Shown: positions 1 to 6,477 of the stretch, piece by piece
Layout: each line of letters begins with the position of its first letter
How positions within the stretch are numbered: the stretch's first letter is position 1
From: Bog-756 sp036553725
GTDB taxonomy: Bacteria > Actinomycetota > Acidimicrobiia > Acidimicrobiales > RAAP-2
DNA length: 8,089 nt
NCBI GenBank assembly: GCA_036553725.1
Contig: DATBOO010000195.1
Span: 1-8,089, forward strand
Reading direction: 5' to 3'
Translations under genes and position numbers: made by a program
The notes under the pieces: generated by a model
Seen by the model: only the letters and a program-made list of their open reading frames with translations
The model's database searches: none
What the model was told of the DNA's origin: nothing

Positions 1-814
1 CCGCCAGGAGCTGGAGCATCAGGCCCTGGTAGTCGAAGCTCTTGGTGCACAGAAGGGCAATGGTCAGGACCACGGCGTCGACCCGGTGGGCCCCGGTAGG
101 CCAGCGCCGCGACTGCATGGCCCGGATGCCCTGGATCTCACACGGCGTGCCCACCACAGCGATCCGGGGCTTGGCCGGCAGGTCGTAGCGGGACAGGTCC
201 AGCTCGGCCAGGGCCATGGTCTGGTTGTAGTAGCTGCCCGCGGCCTCGGTGATCTCCTTGGCCGTGGTGGCCAGATGGGCCACCCCCTTCCACGGCTCGT
301 CCGGATCGTCGCTCGGGCGGGTCACCAGGGCGCCGTCGATCTCCCCGCCGGCCAGGGCGGCGATGAGCAGGGCGGTAACCACCCCGCCGTCCTGGGCGCC
401 GTCGGGACGCGAGCCGGCCCGTACGGAGTAGGAGTCGAGCACCGCGCCCAGCCCGTCGCCGGGGGGGCCGCCGGTGATCTTCCAGTAGTTGTCGGCGGCA
501 TCGGCCCGGACGACGGTGCCCTCCGCCGCCTCGGGGCCCTCGGCGGTCGAGGGGGGCCACAGGGCTTCGTAGCGGAGTCCGCCCCGGGGGCAGAAGTCCC
601 AGCACAGCGAGCAGCCGGTGCACATCTTGACCAGTTCGGGCAGGTCGGTGTCCTCGTGGATGCCGATGGAGTTGGACGGGCACACCGCCACACAGGTCCC
701 ACACTGGATGCACCGGTCGGCGCCGATGACCCCGGCCTGCAGCTCCCAGAACCAGGTCTTGCCCGGCGGCTCGGCGACGCCGTTCATCTCCTCGCGTATC
801 CGGTAGGCCTTCAT
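1..814 (-). CDS. Ferredoxin-domain + FrhB/FpoF-type coenzyme F420 dehydrogenase beta-like protein (C-terminus cut by window edge)
   Basis: I translated this myself; the frame stays open for 271 codons to the left edge. Residues 35-46 read C-x2-C-x2-C-x3-C-P and 65-76 repeat the pattern, giving two [4Fe-4S] ferredoxin clusters. After a linker come QDGGVVTALL (141-150), VVGTPCEIQGIRAM (220-233) and LLCTKSFDYQGL (254-265), hallmarks of the FrhB/FdhB beta-subunit family, which carries FAD plus a further Fe-S cluster and exchanges electrons with coenzyme F420. Ferredoxin domain followed by FrhB domain is the layout of FpoF/FqoF and of the N-terminal half of archaeal Fsr. The ATG (814-812) overlaps the TGA of the sulfite reductase gene (ATGA), so the two are almost certainly co-translated; no strong Shine-Dalgarno site is visible. 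Inferred role: electron donor to that reductase, oxidising F420H2 or a similar carrier in the cytoplasm. Family assignment is firm; the F420 specificity and partner are inferred. Confidence 0.85.
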   Translation of the reverse strand, partial: MKAYRIREEMNGVAEPPGKTWFWELQAGVIGADRCIQCGTCVAVCPSNSIGIHEDTDLPELVKMCTGCSLCWDFCPRGGLRYEALWPPSTAEGPEAAEGTVVRADAADNYWKITGGPPGDGLGAVLDSYSVRAGSRPDGAQDGGVVTALLIAALAGGEIDGALVTRPSDDPDEPWKGVAHLATTAKEITEAAGSYYNQTMALAELDLSRYDLPAKPRIAVVGTPCEIQGIRAMQSRRWPTGAHRVDAVVLTIALLCTKSFDYQGLMLQLLA

Positions 815-2604
815 CGGGCCGGTACGCCCTGCCTCGGGGTGATGGCCACCGGCGTCCCGGTCCCCTCTTCGGCCAGTGTGTGGCGTAGGTCGTCGTTGGG
901 CACCCGCCGGGCCCAGTTGTAGAACGGCTCGCCCTCCCGGCGCTCCGACTGGTAGCGACGGACCACCCGCAACAGGGCGTCGGGGACGTCGTTGACCGGC
1001 CGGGCGTGCTCGATCCAGTCGATGAAGGAGGCGCCGGTGCCCAGGGATCCGCCCATGCCGATGTCGACCGCCTCGGCCAGGTGATCGCCCACGTGGGCCA
1101 CCTCACCCCGGAACCCGATGTCGGCGATCTGGGGCTGGGCGCAACTGGCGGAACAGCCCGAGAAGTGCATGCGGATGACACCGGCATCCTCTCGGGGGCC
1201 GGAACGGCCGCCCGGCGTCGGCAGTGCCCCCACCGGCTCGCCGGCCAGCTGCTCGTCGAGGAACCTGGCCCACTTGACCGCCCGCTCCTTGGTCTCCACG
1301 ATGGCGTAGCGGCAGAACTCGCTGCCGGTGCAGGCCACCACCCCGCGGGAGAAGGGCCCCGGATAGGGCGAGTACTTCTGCATCAGGTCCTCGGACAGCA
1401 GCGCATCGAGGCGGGCCTCGGGCACCCCGGTCAGCGTGATGTTCTGGTCGGTTCCGATGCGCACGGTGCCGTCACCGTGGGTTTCGGCCAGGCGGGCCAC
1501 CTCAACCAGCTCGAGGCCGTTCATCCGGCCCACCGGGACCGAGCAGCCCACATAGAACAGCCCCTCTTCCTTCTGGGGATGCACGCCGACATGATCGCCC
1601 CGGTACCGGCGGGTGAGGTCCTCCCCCGCCGGGACCAGCTCGAAGCGGGCGCGGGCGGCCAACTCGGCCCGGAATCCCTCCGGACCCAGTTCCTGCACCA
1701 GGTAGCGCATGCGGGCCTGGCCCCGGTTCTCGCGGTTGCCGAGCTCGCCGTAGAGCTGGGCGATGGCCCGGGTGACCTCGACGGCCTGGTCGAGGGCGAC
1801 GAAGACGTCGATGTCCGAGGCCATGCGCTCGCCGTCCGACAGCCCGCCGCCGGCCAACAGGTTGAACCCGAGCCTGCCGTCCTCCGCCCGTGCCGGCCAG
1901 AGCCCGATGTCGTTGATCTCGGCCTGGGCACAGTCCTCGATGCACCCGGTGACCGATATCTTGAACTTGCGGGGCAGGTTGGCGTACTCACGGTTCCCGG
2001 TGAAGTAGTCCGAGATGGCCCGGGCCACCGGGAGGCCGTCGAAGGCCTCGTGGGCGTCCACCCCCGAGACCGGGCAAGTCAGCACGTTGCGGGACGAATC
2101 GCCGCAGGCCTGGAGGGTGGTCAGGCCGACGGCCGCCAACCGCCGCCAGATCCGGGGGATGTCCCCGATGCGCAGCCAGTGGATCTGCACGCTCTGGCGG
2201 GTGGTCAGGTCGGCATAGCGCGAGCCGAACACCCGGCTCTCCGTCCCGTCCGGCCCCTCGCCGAAGGCGTCGGCCACCACGCCGATCTCACGGATCTGCG
2301 GCGCGGTCAGGAAGCCGCCGGGGATCTTGATCCGCATCATGAAGGCGTCCCCGCCCTGCTTCTGCGGGTAGATGCCGGCCCACTTCAGCCGTTCCGTCTC
2401 GCCGGGCACCTTGGCGATCCCGGCCGGGCCCGTCTTGGAGTAGGTGTCGATGATGGCGTCCGCGATCTCCAGTGGATGCCGCTCGAGCTTCCACTGCTCG
2501 ATCTCGTTGAGCTCGCCGATGGTCCGGTAGGGATCGATGAACGGCATGGGGCGGTCGGGCCCACGGATGTTGAGCCCGTAGAGCTCGTCCCGGTCCTTGG
2601 TCAT
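811..2604 (-). CDS. sir: Siroheme/[4Fe-4S] sulfite (or nitrite) reductase, SirA/NirA-like
   Basis: The 597-residue protein has the duplicated ferredoxin-type sulfite/nitrite reductase layout, at normal family length. Cluster and siroheme ligands are C425-x5-C431 (ACTGSEFC) and C484-x3-C488 (SGCSASCAQ). The substrate-side segment TTRQSVQIHW is at 134-143. Y79 in GIYPQ and C167 in QACGDSSRN are candidates for the Tyr-Cys crosslink known from mycobacterial SirA, where the cysteine also lies in an ACGD motif. Inferred reaction: six-electron reduction of sulfite to sulfide. Sulfite is preferred over nitrite because cysH lies directly upstream and a siroheme-synthesis gene is divergent from it. The start ATG has no clear Shine-Dalgarno site and the upstream in-frame codons reach a stop without another start; initiation probably depends on coupling from cysH. 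The 3' end overlaps the FrhB-like gene by 4 bp. Unusual: the N-terminal half also carries C177 and C221-x3-C225. Confidence 0.92.
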   Translation of the reverse strand: MTKDRDELYGLNIRGPDRPMPFIDPYRTIGELNEIEQWKLERHPLEIADAIIDTYSKTGPAGIAKVPGETERLKWAGIYPQKQGGDAFMMRIKIPGGFLTAPQIREIGVVADAFGEGPDGTESRVFGSRYADLTTRQSVQIHWLRIGDIPRIWRRLAAVGLTTLQACGDSSRNVLTCPVSGVDAHEAFDGLPVARAISDYFTGNREYANLPRKFKISVTGCIEDCAQAEINDIGLWPARAEDGRLGFNLLAGGGLSDGERMASDIDVFVALDQAVEVTRAIAQLYGELGNRENRGQARMRYLVQELGPEGFRAELAARARFELVPAGEDLTRRYRGDHVGVHPQKEEGLFYVGCSVPVGRMNGLELVEVARLAETHGDGTVRIGTDQNITLTGVPEARLDALLSEDLMQKYSPYPGPFSRGVVACTGSEFCRYAIVETKERAVKWARFLDEQLAGEPVGALPTPGGRSGPREDAGVIRMHFSGCSASCAQPQIADIGFRGEVAHVGDHLAEAVDIGMGGSLGTGASFIDWIEHARPVNDVPDALLRVVRRYQSERREGEPFYNWARRVPNDDLRHTLAEEGTGTPVAITPRQGVPAR

Positions 2605-2656
2605 CTCAGACGTGCCATTGACATCAGAAATGCAGCCTTCTCAGAAATACAGCCAT
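2601..2656 (-). other. Chain of two overlapping mini-ORFs linking cysH to the sulfite reductase start
   Basis: One base after the cysH TGA an ATG (2656-2654) opens MAVFLRRLHF and stops at TGA 2626-2624. That stop overlaps the next ATG (2624-2622, TGATG), which opens MSMARLR and stops at TGA 2603-2601. That stop overlaps the reductase ATG (2604-2602, ATGA). Every step is a stop/start contact suited to termination-reinitiation, and the reductase lacks a good Shine-Dalgarno site. The geometry is seen directly; whether the peptides are made, or the chain only hands ribosomes on, is inference. Confidence 0.4.
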
Positions 2657-2671
2657 CTCAGACGTGCAGCC
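2603..2671 (-). repeat. Degenerate ~17-bp tandem repeat, four units, spanning the cysH-sir junction
   Basis: Read on the minus strand, four consecutive related units are visible: GGCTGCACGTCTGAGAT (2671-2655), GGCTGTATTTCTGAGAA (2654-2638), GGCTGCATTTCTGATGTCAAT (2637-2617) and GGCACGTCTGAGAT (2616-2603). The first contains the cysH stop codon and the last contains the first two bases of the reductase start codon. It looks like local duplication of the cysH 3' end that pushed two adjacent genes apart; it is not a mobile element. Confidence 0.75.
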
Positions 2672-3341
2672 CGCACTCGACCTTGTCCGAGTCGGACCAG
2701 CGACCGGAGCGGGGGTCCTCGCCGATCTGCACCGGCCGGGTGGTCGGCGCGCAGCCGATGGACAGGTACCCCTGGGACAGTAGGGGGTGCTCGGGGATCC
2801 CGTGGTCGGCCCCGTAGCCGGCGACGTCCGCCTCCGTCCAGGTGGCCAGCGGGTTGATCTTCACCATTCCCCAGCTCTCGTCGTAGGAGACCACGGGTGC
2901 GTCGCGCCGGGTCGGCGCGTCGACCCGCTTCAAGCCGGTGATCCAGGCCTCCTTGCCCTCGAGGGCGAGCTTGAGGGGACGCACCTTGCGGAACTCGCAG
3001 CACTGGGCGCTACCGCACGGCCACTGCTCGGCTCCGGCCGCCGGCTGGGTGATCGTGAGGTTGAGGTCGTAGAGGGACCGGATCCGCTCCACGTAGTCGA
3101 GCGTCTCGGGGAAGTGGGAGCCGGTGTCGAGGAACACGACCTCGATGGTCGGATCGACCTTGACGGCGATGTCGATGAGCACGGCGTCCTGGAAGGAGGC
3201 GGCCATGGCCAGCTTGGAACCGAAGCGTTCGACGGCCCAGGCGACGATCAGGCCGGCCGGAGCGGACTCGAAGGCGGCCGACTGTCCGTCGACCTCCTGG
3301 CGCAGTTCGGTCAATTCAGTCTTGCTGGCCACGATGCTCAC
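2658..3341 (-). CDS. cysH: Phosphoadenylyl/adenylyl-sulfate reductase (CysH, APS-reductase type)
   Basis: Thioredoxin-dependent reduction of adenylyl sulfate (APS, possibly PAPS) to sulfite, in the cytoplasm. I chose GTG at 3341 (227 residues) because AGAGAGG ends 8 bp upstream; an ATG at 3410 would add 23 arginine-rich residues with no family look. Visible motifs in this numbering: the modified PP-loop segment ASFQDAVLID (about 48-57), LDTGSHFPETL (about 71-81), CCEFRK with the cysteine pair 114-115, ITGLKRVDAPTRRDAP (about 134-149), INPLATWTE, YLSIGCAPTTRPV with C197, and the C-terminal catalytic ECGLH with C223. Iron-sulfur APS reductases use CC plus CxxC; here the second position of the CxxC pair is Thr (T200), checked on the nucleotides (ACC). 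C109 is an additional nearby cysteine. Product sulfite would feed the reductase encoded just downstream. APS reductase is preferred over PAPS reductase because CC and C197 are kept. Confidence 0.92.
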   Translation of the reverse strand: MSIVASKTELTELRQEVDGQSAAFESAPAGLIVAWAVERFGSKLAMAASFQDAVLIDIAVKVDPTIEVVFLDTGSHFPETLDYVERIRSLYDLNLTITQPAAGAEQWPCGSAQCCEFRKVRPLKLALEGKEAWITGLKRVDAPTRRDAPVVSYDESWGMVKINPLATWTEADVAGYGADHGIPEHPLLSQGYLSIGCAPTTRPVQIGEDPRSGRWSDSDKVECGLHV

Positions 3342-3349
3342 TTCCACGA

Positions 3350-3356
3350 CCTCTCT
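3350..3356 (-). promoter_or_regulatory. Ribosome binding site for cysH
   Basis: AGAGAGG on the minus strand lies 8 bp before the GTG at 3341. It decides the start, since the longer ATG reading at 3410 has no purine-rich stretch at a usable distance. Confidence 0.6.
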
Positions 3357-3450
3357 GTCTTGTGTCCTGCGAGCCCCCCGCCGACGATCCCCCTCCGACC
3401 GGGCAACCACCGGGCCTGCCTTTCCATTCCACGGCGCCCCTGCCCGGGGA

Positions 3451-3495
3451 GGACGACCCGGTCGGGGCCGGCCCCCTTCGGCCGTCGGGCCGTCC
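3451..3495. other. Large GC-rich hairpin in the cysH 5' leader
   Basis: Arms GGACG (3451-3455) / CGTCC (3491-3495), CCCG (3457-3460) / CGGG (3486-3489) and CGG (3463-3465) / CCG (3482-3484) form a nested stem with small mismatches around a GC-rich apical region. It lies about 110 bp before the cysH start, inside the predicted leader if transcription starts near 3527. No T-run follows in either direction, so a classical intrinsic terminator is unlikely. I compared the leader by eye with S-box SAM riboswitch signatures and did not find them. A regulatory role is only possible. Confidence 0.35.
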
Positions 3496-3533
3496 TGTCT
3501 CGACCACCGGAATCGTCCGACTCACCACTCCAG

Positions 3534-3570
3534 ACTATACATGACTAATCAGATCAAGTTTTAGAACAAT
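3534..3570. promoter_or_regulatory. AT-rich divergent promoter/operator between cysH and the siroheme gene
   Basis: This is the only markedly AT-rich patch in the 277-bp divergent gap. Toward cysH, TATAGT (complement of 3534-3539) resembles a -10 box, with no convincing -35. Toward the siroheme gene, TGACTA (3542-3547) and AACAAT (3565-3570) sit 17 bp apart and resemble -35/-10 boxes. An imperfect inverted repeat, ACATGA-N9-TCAAGT (3539-3559, five of six bases matching), overlaps both. The ATAC-n-TGACTA half resembles Rrf2-family (IscR/CymR-like) sites, which would suit cysteine- or Fe-S-responsive control, but the second half fits poorly and no regulator gene is in the window. Confidence 0.4.
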
Positions 3571-3618
3571 CGGTCCGGGAGGCCCGGCAACTCGCCCCGG
3601 GAGTGGGCAACGGCGACA

Positions 3619-4371
3619 ATGGGGCGGCCCACGACGGGCCCGCCCGTCCCTCCCGATGCCATGACCGAACCCCCGGATCCCCGGCCCGACGACCAGCCCG
3701 ACTTCCCGGTCGTGCTGCGGCTGGCCGGGTGTCGGTGCCTGGTGGTGGGCGGTGGGCCGGTCGCCGCCCGCAAGGCGCAGGTCTTGGTGGAGGCTGGGGC
3801 CCAGGTGACGGTGGTGGCGCCCCGGGCGGTCGACACCCTGGCCGCGCTGGCCTCGGCGGGGCCGGCCCGGCTCCGGGCGGTGCCCCCGTCCGGCGGGGCC
3901 GGGTCGCTCGATCTGCAGCGCCGGTCCTACGAACAGGGCGAGGCGGCGGGCTACGTCCTGGTGGTGGCGGCCACCGGTCGGCCGGAGGTCGACGGGGCCG
4001 TCGTCGGCGACGCCGTCGGCGCCGGGGTGATGGTCAACAGCGCCGACCGTGCCAGTCCGGGAACCATCCAGCTTCCGGCCGTGCACCGCGACGGGCGGGT
4101 CACCGTGGCCGTCTCGACCGGCGGGGCCAGCCCGGCCCTGGCCCGATGGCTCAGGGACCGCATCGCCGGGTCGCTTCCACCCGGCGTGGCCCAGATGGCC
4201 ACCCTGGTGGACGAGGCCCGCACGGCCATGCGGGACGCCGGCCGGCCCACCGGCTCGGTCGACTGGACGGCCATCCTCGACGATCAGGTGGCGCCGTTGG
4301 TCGCCGCCGGAAGGATCGACGAAGCCCGGGCGGTGCTGCTCGATGCCTGCGTCCCGCCCTCTCCCGGATAG
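3619..4371 (+). CDS. Precorrin-2 dehydrogenase / sirohydrochlorin ferrochelatase-type protein (siroheme synthesis, CysG N-terminal/SirC/Met8 family)
   Basis: Catalyses NAD-dependent oxidation of precorrin-2 to sirohydrochlorin and, in some family members, iron insertion to give siroheme. The 250-residue reading shows a Rossmann nucleotide loop VVGGGPVAARKA (42-53), VVAATGRPEVD (115-125), VNSADR with D143 in the position expected for the catalytic aspartate (139-144), and the dimerisation-domain signature AVSTGGASPALARWLRDRI (164-182). Length fits the stand-alone enzyme: there is no uroporphyrinogen methyltransferase domain, so that step must be encoded elsewhere. The start is uncertain. ATG 3619 has GGGAG about 15 bp upstream; ATG 3661 (236 residues, MTEPPDPRPD) lacks any Shine-Dalgarno site but drops a low-complexity, non-conserved 14-residue tail. 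It is divergent from cysH and the siroheme-dependent reductase, so the cofactor gene probably shares their regulation. Confidence 0.88.
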   Translation: MGRPTTGPPVPPDAMTEPPDPRPDDQPDFPVVLRLAGCRCLVVGGGPVAARKAQVLVEAGAQVTVVAPRAVDTLAALASAGPARLRAVPPSGGAGSLDLQRRSYEQGEAAGYVLVVAATGRPEVDGAVVGDAVGAGVMVNSADRASPGTIQLPAVHRDGRVTVAVSTGGASPALARWLRDRIAGSLPPGVAQMATLVDEARTAMRDAGRPTGSVDWTAILDDQVAPLVAAGRIDEARAVLLDACVPPSPG

Positions 4372-4479
4372 TCGGGCGCCGCCACCATGGCGGAGTGATC
4401 CCGGAGTGAACCGGGCACGTCCGGTCACGGGACGGCTGCCGGCCCGGAACTGGAGGGGCGCGGCGACGTCCGTATCGGT

Positions 4480-4486
4480 AAGGTGA
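4480..4486 (+). promoter_or_regulatory. Ribosome binding site for the P450 gene
   Basis: AAGGTGA lies at a good spacing (AGG ends 7 bp before the GTG at 4491), supporting GTG as the start. The 119 bp between the siroheme gene and this start hold no strong promoter that I can identify, so read-through from upstream is possible. Confidence 0.55.
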
Positions 4487-4490
4487 CCGG

Positions 4491-5759
<1,269 letters not shown>

Positions 5760-5762
<3 letters not shown>

Positions 5763-5786
5763 CCGCCTCCGTCCGGCCGGCGGTCA
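5760..5786. terminator. Bidirectional hairpin between convergent genes, containing both stop codons
   Basis: A perfect 8-bp stem, TGACCGCC (5760-5767) / GGCGGTCA (5779-5786), closes an 11-nt loop. The left arm begins with the TGA of the P450 gene and the right arm ends with the TGA of the convergent membrane-protein gene. No T-tract follows on either side, as is common for hairpins between convergent genes in high-GC actinobacteria, so efficiency is uncertain. Confidence 0.5.
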
Positions 5787-6278
5787 CTTGGTCACCATCA
5801 CCACCGCGGCCGCCACCAGCACCACGACCAGCGCCGCAGCCGTCCCTGCCACCCGGAGGCACTGGGACCGGAGGCGGCGGACAGGTGTCCGGTCATCGCC
5901 CACCGCCACCTGCAGCCTCCGCTCGGCCGGCCACAGGACCATCTCCGCCGCCACGGCGGCCACCGCCCACAGGACGAGGCCGGCGGTGATCCACCCGTCG
6001 GCGAACGTCCAGTCGCCGTGGCTCATGGCCATCAGCACCACGCCGAGCACCGGCACCACGAACAGGATGCGACCGGCCCAGTTCACCCCGGGACGGTAGT
6101 AGCGCCGCACCGGTTCCGAGGTCGAGCCCCATCGGCAGAGGACCAGGGCGGAGAGGCCGGCCGCGGCCACGGCCCCGAGGGCGACCAGCCCGGCCAGCAC
6201 GTGGGCCAGCAGGACGAGGTCGTAGGCCGCGTCCCGGGAGTGGACGGCCATCAGCGCCGCGGGGTGGGCAGAAGGCAT
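5784..6278 (-). CDS. Small four-helix integral membrane protein, possibly DUF2269-like
   Basis: 164 residues from ATG 6278; ATG 6251 (155 residues) is an alternative, and neither has a clear Shine-Dalgarno site. The open frame extends further upstream to 6455, but that part is basic, unlike the family, and overlaps the divergent promoter region. Four hydrophobic stretches are visible: about 19-47 (with a buried His26 in LLAHVLAG), 69-86, 93-116 and 141-162. Between the first and second is the basic loop RRYYRPGVNWAGR, and a basic segment, RRLRSQCLR, precedes the last helix. Helix number, the first-helix His and the second-helix/loop pattern recall DUF2269-type membrane proteins, whose function I cannot state. 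It is convergent with the P450 and divergent from the GalT-type gene, with no sign of an operon. It is likely a real gene because the hydrophobic pattern is continuous to the stop. Confidence 0.7.
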   Translation of the reverse strand: MPSAHPAALMAVHSRDAAYDLVLLAHVLAGLVALGAVAAAGLSALVLCRWGSTSEPVRRYYRPGVNWAGRILFVVPVLGVVLMAMSHGDWTFADGWITAGLVLWAVAAVAAEMVLWPAERRLQVAVGDDRTPVRRLRSQCLRVAGTAAALVVVLVAAAVVMVTK

Positions 6279-6477
6279 CGGAGCGATTCTGGCACCCCGC
6301 ACGTCCGGGGCGGCCACCGGCTTGGCACCGCTTCGGGCCCCGACATTGCTACGTTGGTGGCAGGACGTACGCCATTTGCCTGGCACAGGGGTCAGGGGCG
6401 AGCGTCGAAGACTGGATAGAGGTGGCGACCGTGCGTAGTGACACCAGGCAACCACAGAGGAGCAACGCGCACTTCTG
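6279..6477. promoter_or_regulatory. 199-bp divergent intergenic region before the GalT-type gene
   Basis: This region must hold the promoters of both flanking genes, but I see no convincing -35/-10 pair. It contains an 8-bp perfect inverted repeat at distance, TTGCCTGG (6376-6383) and CCAGGCAA (6444-6451), and AGAGGAG (6456-6462). AGAGGAG is the best Shine-Dalgarno site for the ATG at 6478, though its 15-bp spacing is long. Confidence 0.35.

Noticed and set aside
138..1187. 349-codon minus-strand open frame overlapping the ends of the sir and FrhB-like genes
   Set aside because: Out of frame with both real genes; the ferredoxin cysteine motifs and FrhB signatures appear only in the other frame.
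1006..2817. 603-codon plus-strand open frame opposite the sulfite reductase gene
   Set aside because: It is the antisense shadow of a well-supported gene; its translation is rich in G, H, R, D and P with no motif, as expected from GC-rich codon structure.
3342..3410. Longer cysH start at ATG 3410 adding 23 residues
   Set aside because: The extension is arginine-rich with no Shine-Dalgarno site, whereas AGAGAGG precedes GTG 3341 at ideal spacing.
3390..3450. GGGCAACC-containing segment (3400-3408) considered as part of an S-box SAM riboswitch on the plus strand
   Set aside because: The rest of the S-box consensus (GAGGGA...GGCCC and GGUGC...UUCC elements) is not in the right order or spacing.
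4379..4393. Hairpin CCGCC-ACCAT-GGCGG just after the siroheme gene as a terminator
   Set aside because: Only 5 bp of stem with no T-run; such short GC palindromes are expected by chance at this base composition.
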